NCBI GenBank assembly: GCA_937922175.1
Contig: CAKZUU010000203.1
Location: forward strand, 1-19,361
Source of the DNA: an uncultured Gemmataceae bacterium
GTDB lineage: Bacteria > Planctomycetota > Planctomycetia > Gemmatales > Gemmataceae
Direction: 5' to 3'
DNA: 19,361 nucleotides
Below the pieces are notes generated by a model. It was given only the letters and a program-made list of their open reading frames with translations. It searched no databases and was not told the DNA's origin. The position numbers were made by a program, and so were the translations under genes. Below, in pieces: positions 7,107 through 13,977 of the stretch. The first letter of the stretch is position 1. Every line of letters begins with the position of its first letter.

Positions 7107-8225
7107 ATGTCTCAAGGGCGTCGTGAACGTTTGGTGCAATCGTTTCCCGAAGGGATCGACTGGATGATGGTGGGCCATCGGGCGAATGTGACCTACCTAA
7201 CGGGGTTTACGGGGGAGGCAAGTTACCTACTTCTGTCGCGGCAACGATCCTTCATCGTCAGTGACGGACGATTTGCAGAACAGCTGGCGACGGAATGCCC
7301 GGGCATCGAGGTGATCATTCGTCCACCCGCGATGACCACTGTGGAGGCTATCGGTCAAGCTTTGGAGCAAGCAAAAGCGAGAAACGTTGCCTTTGAGGCG
7401 ACACAGGTCACAGTGGCCGAGGCGGAACGCCTGCGAGAAACGGCTCCGAGCGTCAATTGGGTCCCAATGCGTGGCTTGGTCGAAAGCCTCCGAAGGGTCA
7501 AGGACGCGCAAGAGATCGAGGCGATCCGACAATCGATTGCCATTGCGGAACGGGCGTTTGATATGTTTCGAGCCATGATCACAGGGAAGGAATCGGAGAA
7601 GGACCTCGTCGATGCGATGGAGGGTTACGTTCGGAGGGCAGGAGGGGAGGGAACGAGTTTTCCACCGATCGTCGCTGTCGGAGACCGCTCGGCTTTGCCA
7701 CACGCGCCACCGACGGAACGGCGGATGAGCGATTCGCCCTTCTTGCTCCTTGATTGGGGAGCGACCCATCGCTTGTATTGCAGCGACCTGACGCGAATAC
7801 TCCGAGCGGCACCGCGCAACCGGTCATTGTCGACGGCCTGGTCGGAGATTGAAAGCCGTTTGGAAAAACTGTATACCGTCGTCTTACATGGGCAGCAGAT
7901 GGCGCTTCGCTCGATTCGTGCCGGGGTTCGGGCGGCCGAGGTGGATGCGGCGGTCCGTGCCTATTTTGAAGAGCAAGGATACTCCAAGGAATTCAATCAC
8001 AGTCTGGGGCACGGTATCGGCTTGCAAATCCACGAGGGACCGTTTTTGCGACCGAATTCGCCTGACGTCCTGGAAGCGGGCAACGTCGTCACGGTCGAAC
8101 CGGGATTGTATCTGCCCGGTTTTGGCGGTGTCCGTATCGAAGACGACGTGCTCGTTCATGCGGATGGTGGCGAGGTGCTGACCCGCGCCTCGAGAGATTG
8201 GTCGGAGGCGGTCGTCATTTGGTAG
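7107..8225 (+). CDS. Xaa-Pro aminopeptidase (M24B family)
   Basis: A 372-residue metallopeptidase that removes N-terminal residues preceding proline. The N-terminal creatinase-like domain covers about 5-130 (NVTYLTGFTG at 27-36). The pita-bread catalytic domain holds the expected dinuclear metal ligands: D216 (LLLDWGA), D227 (YCSDLTR), H302 (GHGIGLQIHE), E331 (TVEPGLYL) and E345 (GVRIEDDV), with accessory H198 and H309. All are present, so it should be active and cytosolic; no signal peptide is seen. The accB start follows after 34 bp, suggesting one operon. In many bacteria a peptidase of this type precedes efp and accBC; here efp is missing. Confidence 0.92.
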   Translation: MSQGRRERLVQSFPEGIDWMMVGHRANVTYLTGFTGEASYLLLSRQRSFIVSDGRFAEQLATECPGIEVIIRPPAMTTVEAIGQALEQAKARNVAFEATQVTVAEAERLRETAPSVNWVPMRGLVESLRRVKDAQEIEAIRQSIAIAERAFDMFRAMITGKESEKDLVDAMEGYVRRAGGEGTSFPPIVAVGDRSALPHAPPTERRMSDSPFLLLDWGATHRLYCSDLTRILRAAPRNRSLSTAWSEIESRLEKLYTVVLHGQQMALRSIRAGVRAAEVDAAVRAYFEEQGYSKEFNHSLGHGIGLQIHEGPFLRPNSPDVLEAGNVVTVEPGLYLPGFGGVRIEDDVLVHADGGEVLTRASRDWSEAVVIW

Positions 8226-8259
8226 GTGGATGCGATGATTCGTCGATGAAGCAGAGGGT

Positions 8260-8775
8260 ATGAAGGTGGCCAACGATGTCACAGCCGGTCCGCTCGTCAG
8301 CATCGAGACGGTGGACGCCGTCAAGGCGATGGCGGAAATCATGAGCCAACACGAGTTGAGCGAAGTCGATATCGAGACAGATTCGGGCCGGATTCGCATG
8401 AGGCGGGGCCCACGGATCGTCTCGCAACATTTTCCCGCTCCGCCGACGGCTGTACCACCGATTGCCGGTGGGATGGTGAGTGCGTCAGCCGCCTCGGCGC
8501 CGTCCATATCGTCGGCACCTGAGACCACGCGGCGTCTGGTCGAGATCAAGAGTGAAACGCTGGGAACGTTCTACTCCAAACCGAACCCGGAGGCGGAGCC
8601 TTACGTAAAAGTCGGCTCGCGTGTCACGGAGAAGACGGTGGTGGGTTTGATCGAGGCGATGAAGATCTTCAACGAAGTGTTGGCGGGAGTCTCGGGAGTC
8701 ATCACGGAAGTGCTCGTCGAGAATCAACAGCCGGTCGAATATGGGACCGTGTTGTTTCGGGTCGATCCCTCTTGA
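8260..8775 (+). CDS. accB: acetyl-CoA carboxylase biotin carboxyl carrier protein
   Basis: A 171-residue BCCP. The N-terminal part (about 14-50) is the AccB-specific helix and strand region (VDAVKAMAEIMSQHELSEVDI). A Pro/Ala/Ser-rich flexible linker covers about 58-88. The biotinyl domain follows at about 92-169, with the attachment motif EAMKIFNE; K135 is the biotinylated lysine. The GTFYSKPNPEAEPYVKVG segment (102-119) is typical of BCCP. It carries the carboxyl group between AccC and the carboxyltransferase in malonyl-CoA synthesis. accC follows after 15 bp. The ribosome binding site is weak (AGAGGG abutting the ATG), so initiation may depend on upstream translation. Confidence 0.95.
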   Translation: MKVANDVTAGPLVSIETVDAVKAMAEIMSQHELSEVDIETDSGRIRMRRGPRIVSQHFPAPPTAVPPIAGGMVSASAASAPSISSAPETTRRLVEIKSETLGTFYSKPNPEAEPYVKVGSRVTEKTVVGLIEAMKIFNEVLAGVSGVITEVLVENQQPVEYGTVLFRVDPS

Positions 8776-8790
8776 GAAGTCAGCGCGGCC

Positions 8791-10146
8791 ATGTTTCAAC
8801 GCATCCTGATTGCGAACCGCGGCGAAGTCGCCCTGCGAGTGATCCGCGCGTGTCACGACCTGGGGATCGAAGCTGTCGTTGTCTACTCGGAGGCGGATCG
8901 AGGAGCCCCTTACCTTCGCCTCGCAGATCAAGCGATATGTATCGGCCCGGCAGCGGCGACCGAGAGCTATCTCAAGCCCGCGAACATCATCAAGGCGGCG
9001 GAGATGGCCAACGTGAATGCGATTCACCCGGGCTATGGGTTTCTCTCGGAGAAGGCCGATTTTGCTCACATGTGCCGAGCCTGTGGGATCGAGTTCATCG
9101 GCCCTCCCGAAGAGGCGATGCGGCGACTCGGCGACAAAAACGAGGCCCGCAAGCTCGCGAAGCAGGTCGGCGTCCCAGTGGTGCCCGGCAGCGAAGGATT
9201 GGTGGAATCGGATAAGGAGGCGTTGGCGTTCGCCGAGGCCGTTGGCTACCCCGTTCTGATTAAGGCGGCGGCCGGCGGCGGAGGCAAAGGCATGCGCATT
9301 GCCCGGAACGAGATGACCTTGATCTCCGGTCTGAACGCCGCGCGGCAAGAGGCGCAGTCCGCTTTTAAAGACAGCAGCATTTATCTCGAGAAGTATCTCG
9401 AAATCGCTCGCCATATCGAAGTTCAAATTCTGGGCGATCGGAACGGCGAGGTCGTGCACCTGTGGGAGCGCGAATGTTCAATGCAGCGGAAACACCAGAA
9501 GCTGGTTGAAGAGTCGCCGGCCCCGCATTTGCCGACGTCGGTCCGCGAGGCGATCTGCGATGCCGCCGTTCGACTGACAAAGGCAGCCGGCTATTACAAC
9601 GCCGGTACGTGCGAATTCCTCGTCGATCCGCAGAACCGTTTTTATTTCATCGAAGTCAATGCGCGAATTCAGGTCGAGCATCCGGTGACCGAATTGGTGA
9701 CTGGGGTCGATTTGGTGCGAGAGCAGATCCGCATTGCCGCCGGCGAGCCGCTCCGCTTTCAGCAGTCCGACATTGAACACCGGGGTTGCGCCATCGAATG
9801 CCGCATCAATGCGGAGGACTCGCAGACCTTTCGACCCTCCCCTGGGACGATCTCGCACTGGCAGCCGCCGGGAGGTCCGGGAGTTCGCTTGGATTCCCAC
9901 GTGATCACGGGTTATAAGGTCCCGTCCTATTACGATTCGCTGATCGCGAAGTTACTCGTTCACCAACCGACGCGAGCGGATGCAATCGCGGTGATGCGGC
10001 GGGCGTTGGCCGAATTCCGGGTGGAGGGAATTCACACAACGATCGCGTTGCACCGGGAGATCTTCAACACGTCGGCATTCGTCGATGGCCGGGTCGATAC
10101 GAAATTTGTCGAGCGCGTCCTGCGACCGGAGACGCAAAGCAATTGA
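8791..10146 (+). CDS. accC: acetyl-CoA carboxylase, biotin carboxylase subunit
   Basis: A 451-residue ATP-grasp enzyme that carboxylates biotin on AccB using ATP and bicarbonate. It matches the family from end to end: ILIANRGEVALRVIRAC (5-21), HPGYGFLSEKADFA (79-92), the glycine-rich ATP loop KAAAGGGGKGMR (158-169), the HQKLVEESPAP segment (235-245), and FIEVNARIQVEHPVTE (286-301) with the metal- and bicarbonate-binding E288, N290, R292 and E296. AIECRINAED (334-343) contains the catalytic R338. The usual FIEMNTRIQVEHP reads VNA here, a variant that keeps the catalytic residues. Length is normal (about 450). It is the last gene of the peptidase-accB-accC operon; accA and accD are not in the window. 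Confidence 0.97.
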   Translation: MFQRILIANRGEVALRVIRACHDLGIEAVVVYSEADRGAPYLRLADQAICIGPAAATESYLKPANIIKAAEMANVNAIHPGYGFLSEKADFAHMCRACGIEFIGPPEEAMRRLGDKNEARKLAKQVGVPVVPGSEGLVESDKEALAFAEAVGYPVLIKAAAGGGGKGMRIARNEMTLISGLNAARQEAQSAFKDSSIYLEKYLEIARHIEVQILGDRNGEVVHLWERECSMQRKHQKLVEESPAPHLPTSVREAICDAAVRLTKAAGYYNAGTCEFLVDPQNRFYFIEVNARIQVEHPVTELVTGVDLVREQIRIAAGEPLRFQQSDIEHRGCAIECRINAEDSQTFRPSPGTISHWQPPGGPGVRLDSHVITGYKVPSYYDSLIAKLLVHQPTRADAIAVMRRALAEFRVEGIHTTIALHREIFNTSAFVDGRVDTKFVERVLRPETQSN

Positions 10147-10180
10147 CCGCTCTCGACGGTGTTCGATCTCGTTTGGGTGA

Positions 10181-10282
10181 CGGCGGTCGTGCACCTTGGT
10201 AAGCCCGCCGCTCGTAAACGTCTTGGGAACTTTTGCGTCCTGTCGGGCGCCAACGCCATCAGAAGCGGGAGTCACCCGACAG
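10181..10282 (+). repeat. two inverted repeats downstream of accC
   Basis: The first pairs CGGCGG (10181-10186) with CCGCCG (10205-10210). The second pairs CTGTCGGG (10240-10247) with CCCGACAG (10275-10282) around a 27-nt loop. Neither is followed by a T-run, so neither is a standard intrinsic terminator. They could stabilise the accC 3' end or be part of the metK leader, but they lie upstream of the candidate metK promoter. Confidence 0.3.
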
Positions 10283-10315
10283 CGGCAAAGGTGGTGGAGC
10301 CTTCCGGCCTTGGAT

Positions 10316-10324
10316 TGCTATAAT
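10316..10324 (+). promoter_or_regulatory. extended -10 promoter candidate for metK
   Basis: TGCTATAAT, an extended -10 element (TGN plus a perfect TATAAT), lies 52 bp upstream of the chosen metK start. No clear -35 is present at 17 bp, which is common for extended -10 promoters. Confidence 0.5.
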
Positions 10325-10361
10325 TCGCCTCAACTAATTCAAACCCCAGCCCGTGAATAAC

Positions 10362-10366
10362 AGGGG
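10362..10366 (+). promoter_or_regulatory. ribosome binding site deciding the metK start
   Basis: AGGGG with a 10-nt spacer to the GTG at 10377. The alternative GTG at 10353 has no such site before it. Confidence 0.55.
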
Positions 10367-10376
10367 AAGCTTTTTC

Positions 10377-11591
10377 GTGAGTACCCATCGTTATCTGTTT
10401 ACAAGCGAGTCGGTATCCATGGGTCATCCAGACAAGGTCGCGGATCAGATCAGCGACGCAGTTCTGGATTTCTGTCTGCAACACGACGCCAAGAGCCGAG
10501 TCGCTTGCGAAACACTCGTCACAACCGATTTAGCAGTCGTGGCTGGCGAAATTACGACTCAGGCCCCGCTGACGCGCCAGAATATCGATCGGTTGGTGCG
10601 AGAGGTCATTGAGGAAATCGGCTACGTCGACCCGAAGATTGGCTTCGCGGCGAGCACCTGTCAGGTCACGTGCCATATCCATGCCCAATCACCCGACATC
10701 GCCCAAGGAGTCGATGTCGGTGGGGCCGGCGACCAAGGCATGATGTTTGGTTTCGCGTGTGATGAAACCCATGCTCTGATGCCGCTGCCGATCTACCTGG
10801 CTCATCGACTCGTGGAGCGGCATGCCCAGCTTCGCCGATCGGGGGAGATCAAATTTTTGCGGCCGGATGCCAAAAGCCAGGTAACGGTCGAGTACAACCC
10901 GGACGGGACGCCGCATCGTGTGACAACCATCGTTTTCTCCACCCAGCATGACGAATCGGCGGTCGAGACAATACATGGGAAGAAGCGATTCTCCAATGCA
11001 GCTCGGGACGAACTGATTCACAAATTGATCCTGCCAACGCTTCGAGCTGAAAATCCGAATTTGGTGAACGGGGAGATCGAATATCACATCAACCCAACAG
11101 GCTTGTTCCTGGAGGGGGGACCCCACGGCGATTGCGGTTTGACGGGACGTAAAATCATTGTCGATACCTACGGCGGCCGCGGACGGCACGGGGGCGGGGC
11201 GTTCAGCGGCAAAGATCCGACAAAAGTCGATCGCTCAGCGACTTACATGGCCCGGTATATCGCTAAGAATATCGTCGCGGCAGGTTTGGCGCGACAATGC
11301 GAAGTCCAACTCTCCTACGCCATCGGTCATCCGGATCCCCTTTCCATCTGGGTGAACACGAATAACACGCTGGTCGACGGGTTGACCGAGGACCGTTTAA
11401 TTGATCTGATCCGCGAGCATTTCAAACTCACGCCGCACGGGATCATCGAAAGTCTGGATCTGCGTCGGCCCATTTACCGCGAGACGGCTCGGCACGGTCA
11501 CTTCGGCCGCGACGGAGCCGGTTTCACATGGGAACGAACGGATAAAGCGGATGCCCTTCGCCGTGCGGCTCGCTCACTGGTCCGCATTTGA
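10377..11591 (+). CDS. metK: S-adenosylmethionine synthetase
   Basis: A 404-residue enzyme making S-adenosylmethionine from methionine and ATP. All hallmark motifs are present: YLFTSESVSMGHPDKVADQ (6-24), GAGDQGMMFG (117-126), GGPHGDCGLTGRKIIVDTYGG (247-267) and the phosphate loop GGGAFSGKDPTKVDRSA (272-288). The usual SVSEGHPDK reads SVSMGHPDK, a form I associate with planctomycete MetK. Length is slightly above the roughly 385 of E. coli. The GTG at 10377 is preferred because AGGGG sits 10 nt before it; a GTG at 10353 would add eight residues (MNNRGSFF). It appears monocistronic, with an extended -10 promoter upstream and 343 bp to the next gene. I see no SAM riboswitch in the leader. Confidence 0.97.
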   Translation: MSTHRYLFTSESVSMGHPDKVADQISDAVLDFCLQHDAKSRVACETLVTTDLAVVAGEITTQAPLTRQNIDRLVREVIEEIGYVDPKIGFAASTCQVTCHIHAQSPDIAQGVDVGGAGDQGMMFGFACDETHALMPLPIYLAHRLVERHAQLRRSGEIKFLRPDAKSQVTVEYNPDGTPHRVTTIVFSTQHDESAVETIHGKKRFSNAARDELIHKLILPTLRAENPNLVNGEIEYHINPTGLFLEGGPHGDCGLTGRKIIVDTYGGRGRHGGGAFSGKDPTKVDRSATYMARYIAKNIVAAGLARQCEVQLSYAIGHPDPLSIWVNTNNTLVDGLTEDRLIDLIREHFKLTPHGIIESLDLRRPIYRETARHGHFGRDGAGFTWERTDKADALRRAARSLVRI

Positions 11592-11934
11592 CGGGTAGTA
11601 AAAGAAAATACCTCGCCGTGAAGATCTCGGGCAGGGTGAGCGTTCCGCCGAACACGATTGTCCGAAGCGGGAGGAGCGACTTTACGGATGTGAAACGGGG
11701 GAAAGTTGAGCGATCAACGAACTTTTTCCCGCTTTACGTAACAAACCAGATGATCCTCAGTTTCTCGGTACTTCCTATCATTGCTCCTTGACCCGGCTTG
11801 AAGTAGCCTGCTCTTCTTCGACGATAGAGCTACCGCGGAAAGTGGACGTCGAAAGAATCGACGGAAATTCTGCCCTCCCTCCGCGTGTTGCACTCCGCGG
11901 ATCGGCTGCCGACGGTTCAAGGATGATCGTTCCC
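11592..11934. other. 343-bp intergenic/leader region
   Basis: No convincing gene. A short frame overlapping the metK stop lacks support. The region contains a strong hairpin (11688-11739) and a 6-bp hairpin TCCGCG/CGCGGA (11880-11885 and 11896-11901, 10-nt loop). The promoter of the YiiX-like operon should lie here, but I do not see a clear one. Confidence 0.5.
11688..11739 (+). terminator. long hairpin downstream of metK / upstream of the YiiX-like operon
   Basis: Arms 11688-11707 and 11720-11739 pair over 20 positions around a 12-nt loop. As plus-strand RNA all but one position (A-C) pair, four of them G-U. The G-U pairs would be A-C mismatches on the other strand, so the plus-strand RNA is the structured one. 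No U-run follows, so it is an atypical terminator; a leader attenuator is possible. A smaller stem, GTTGA-GCGA-TCAAC (11705-11718), followed by five T at 11723-11727, competes with it. Confidence 0.45.
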
Positions 11935-12675
11935 ATGAGCGGTTTACACCTCGTCTTGTGGGTCGGGATTGGGTTTGCCACGCAGACTCCCGGCGAGCGG
12001 GGCTCCTATCTGTATGAACCCGCTTATTCCCTGAATTGGCAAGACAGCGGCAAACCGACCCCGTATTGCCTGCAACCCGGTGACATCTGTTTCGCTGTCA
12101 ACAACCATGTCATGTCGCGCATCGGACACCGCCTTTCCGGGGCGGGTCTGCCAAATCACAGCATGATCGCGTTTGCTCACCCCGATGGACGTGTTTGGAT
12201 CCTGGAAGCTGGTCCCCACAGCCAGTTGTCCCTGCAAGTGAATGAGGCTTACACGCATTTACGCAAGTATGTGGCAGAAGGCGGAAGAGTCTGGATTCGT
12301 CGGCGACGGATCCCCCTTTCCCTCGAACAATCGGAAGCGCTGACCCAATTTTGCCTAGGGCAGGATGACAAAATTTTTCCCGTGGTTCGTCTGGTCGCAC
12401 AACTGACACCTTTCCGCAGCCGGGGACCATTTCGCACGGCGTGGCTGGGCAAGCCGGATTTGGACCAACGCACCTATTTCTGTTCCGAGCTGGTTCTAAA
12501 TGCGCTCGTGGCGGCGGGCGTTTTGGATGCCGACTTGTTCCGTCCGTCAGCGACATATCCGAGTGATTTGTTTTTCAGCAGGTCGCGGAATCCCCATGTG
12601 GATCGCGGCGTGATTCTTCTTCACTGCGAGTGGGAACCGCCCGCCCGATGGGTCGATAGGGCTTGCGATGAGTGA
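11935..12675 (+). CDS. secreted YiiX-like permuted papain-fold protein, copy 1
   Basis: A 246-residue protein with a signal-peptide-like start (residues 3-15 hydrophobic). It fits the YiiX/YaeF permuted papain-like family (PF05708, related to NlpC/P60): LQPGDICF (46-53), then LPNHSMIAF with the presumed catalytic H75, ILEAG with E91 as the third polar residue, and C-terminal TYFCSELV with the presumed nucleophile C183. In this permuted fold the histidine precedes the cysteine, as seen here. Family members act as amidases or lipid hydrolases; the substrate is unknown. The ATG at 11935 has AAGGA 11 nt upstream; the ATG at 11923 overlaps that site. The frame stays open back to 11788 without signal-like sequence. 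The gene abuts its paralogue. Confidence 0.75.
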   Translation: MSGLHLVLWVGIGFATQTPGERGSYLYEPAYSLNWQDSGKPTPYCLQPGDICFAVNNHVMSRIGHRLSGAGLPNHSMIAFAHPDGRVWILEAGPHSQLSLQVNEAYTHLRKYVAEGGRVWIRRRRIPLSLEQSEALTQFCLGQDDKIFPVVRLVAQLTPFRSRGPFRTAWLGKPDLDQRTYFCSELVLNALVAAGVLDADLFRPSATYPSDLFFSRSRNPHVDRGVILLHCEWEPPARWVDRACDE

Positions 12676-12677
12676 GG
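12674..12677 (+). promoter_or_regulatory. ribosome binding site of YiiX-like copy 2
   Basis: GAGG, overlapping the stop of copy 1, lies 6 nt before the ATG at 12684. It favours that ATG over the GTG at 12672, which overlaps the stop codon by 3 bases. Confidence 0.55.
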
Positions 12678-12683
12678 TCGCGG

Positions 12684-13466
12684 ATGAACGGCGTGCTTGT
12701 CCTGGTGATGATGCTATCGTTCCGATCGGATTGCAGCGAATACGGCTACGTTCACGATCCGGTCTTCGCGATCGATAAGGCGATTCGAGGCCCCTCGCGA
12801 CCGTATGGACCACAACCGGGCGATCTTCTGCTCTTCAGCGATGACCGCCTCGGCTGGACCTTGGCCCATAACCTGGCAAAGACGGGAAAACCCCATCATA
12901 GCGCGATCGTCTTCCGGATGCCCGATGGTACGTTGGCGACGGCGCAAGCAGGCTCACATCGAGATACACCGTCCAAGATCGGCATCATGCGACTGGACGA
13001 GCATTTGCGGTACGAGGCGAGCCGTACGGGCCGACGGACGCGCGAGATTTGGGTCCGTCAGCGGAAAACACCATTGACGCCGGAGCAATCCGAAGCTTTG
13101 ACTCAATTCGTTTACGAGGCCGAGGGGCGTCGGTTCGCCCGAGTGCGGATGTTTTTCCTCATGACGCCGTGGCGAGCCAAGGGGCCTTTGCGGACGGCCG
13201 TTGTCGGAAAAACAGATCTCGACCAGAAAAGCTACTTTTGTTCAGAGTTCGTCGTGACCGCGCTCGCAGCCTGCGGGGCGATGGATCTGGAATTGGCTCG
13301 GCCGGCGGCTACTTTCCCGCGGGATTTGTTTTTCGGCACTTCTGCAAACCGGTGGGTGGCGCGATCATTGTGCCCCCTAAATCGTGATTGGGAGCCGCCG
13401 GCACGTTGGACGGCTTGTCCGAAAGACGCCCCGTCGTCAGGGACGCCCGCTCCCGCCATAGAATAA
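12684..13466 (+). CDS. secreted YiiX-like permuted papain-fold protein, copy 2
   Basis: A 260-residue paralogue of the preceding gene. Shared segments include PQPGDLLLF (43-51), EQSEALTQF (134-142), LDQKSYFCSEFV (179-190) and DWEPPARW (235-242). H72 and C186 align with the presumed catalytic H75 and C183 of copy 1. The residue aligned with E91 is Q88 (ATAQAGS), so the third catalytic position differs. The N-terminus has a short hydrophobic stretch (3-11), probably a signal peptide. A GTG at 12672 overlapping the upstream stop is an alternative start adding four residues. Translation is probably coupled to copy 1. The next gene starts 28 bp downstream. Confidence 0.75.
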   Translation: MNGVLVLVMMLSFRSDCSEYGYVHDPVFAIDKAIRGPSRPYGPQPGDLLLFSDDRLGWTLAHNLAKTGKPHHSAIVFRMPDGTLATAQAGSHRDTPSKIGIMRLDEHLRYEASRTGRRTREIWVRQRKTPLTPEQSEALTQFVYEAEGRRFARVRMFFLMTPWRAKGPLRTAVVGKTDLDQKSYFCSEFVVTALAACGAMDLELARPAATFPRDLFFGTSANRWVARSLCPLNRDWEPPARWTACPKDAPSSGTPAPAIE

Positions 13467-13481
13467 AGCCCTGCGGGTTTC

Positions 13482-13486
13482 GAGGG
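13482..13486 (+). promoter_or_regulatory. ribosome binding site deciding the start of the cysteine-cluster gene
   Basis: GAGGG with an 8-nt spacer to the GTG at 13495, favouring it over a GTG at 13486 that overlaps this site. Confidence 0.6.
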
Positions 13487-13494
13487 TGTCAGCC

Positions 13495-13977
13495 GTGGGA
13501 TGGCGAATCGTCGTAGAATTGGGGCTTGTCATCGGATGTTTACCGTGGTTTTTACCGGGGTGGCTGGAGATGGAGCTTCTTGCCGAACCAGCGAAAGAAC
13601 CTCGGGAATTTCGCGGCAAAGTCGTCTTGATTTCGTCGATCCTCCAGCACGAGGGTGCCGCTTTAGACCAGGATGCAGCACCCCTGTGGGTCGGAATCGT
13701 CGGCGACGATGGCAAGCTGATCCCTCTGGTGAAAGACGCGGGCAGCCGAATGTTTTTCAAGGATGAACGGCTGCGAGATCGCCCCGTCGTGCTTCGGGGC
13801 CGCCTCGTGGGGGGAGAGCAGTTCTTACAAGTGTTGCAAGCGTTCACTATGATCAAAGGGCGTCGGCACGAGCCGTTCTACTGGTGCGACATCTGTAAAA
13901 TCAAGCGCTTTGAGCCGAATGCCTGCGACTGTTGCGGCGCCCCCTTAGAGTTTCGAGAAGAACCGACGGATCGATGA
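13495..13977 (+). CDS. membrane-anchored hypothetical protein with C-terminal zinc-ribbon-like cysteines
   Basis: A 160-residue protein I cannot place in a named family. Residues 5-23 (IVVELGLVIGCLPWFLPGW) form one hydrophobic segment, a signal anchor or signal peptide. The middle (about 36-120) looks beta-rich (FRGKVVLISSIL, PLWVGIVGDDGKLIPLVKD, PVVLRGRLVGGEQFLQVLQ), reminiscent of small OB-like domains. The C-terminus holds C131, C134, C144, C146 and C147 in the order YWCDIC ... ACDCCGAP, which looks like a small zinc or other metal knuckle (CxxC then CxCC). I recall similar tails in planctomycete hypothetical proteins. It starts at a GTG with GAGGG 8 nt upstream. Its stop overlaps the start of the DcuC-family gene by 4 bp, so the two are translationally coupled. 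Confidence 0.65.
   Translation: MGWRIVVELGLVIGCLPWFLPGWLEMELLAEPAKEPREFRGKVVLISSILQHEGAALDQDAAPLWVGIVGDDGKLIPLVKDAGSRMFFKDERLRDRPVVLRGRLVGGEQFLQVLQAFTMIKGRRHEPFYWCDICKIKRFEPNACDCCGAPLEFREEPTDR

Noticed and set aside
8485..9459. 324-codon open frame antisense to accB/accC
   Set aside because: It lies opposite two certain genes, has no recognisable domain, and long antisense frames are expected in GC-rich coding DNA.
10147..10376. SAM riboswitch upstream of metK
   Set aside because: No SAM-I or SAM-II core could be recognised by eye, and the candidate promoter leaves only about 45 nt of leader.
11588..11791. 67-codon frame overlapping the metK stop
   Set aside because: TTG start, no ribosome binding site, runs through the hairpin, no recognisable sequence.
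13465..13480. Small hairpin AAGCCC-TGC-GGGTTT after YiiX-like copy 2 as a terminator
   Set aside because: Short stem with a G-U pair and only three T; the next gene's ribosome binding site follows immediately, so termination is unlikely.
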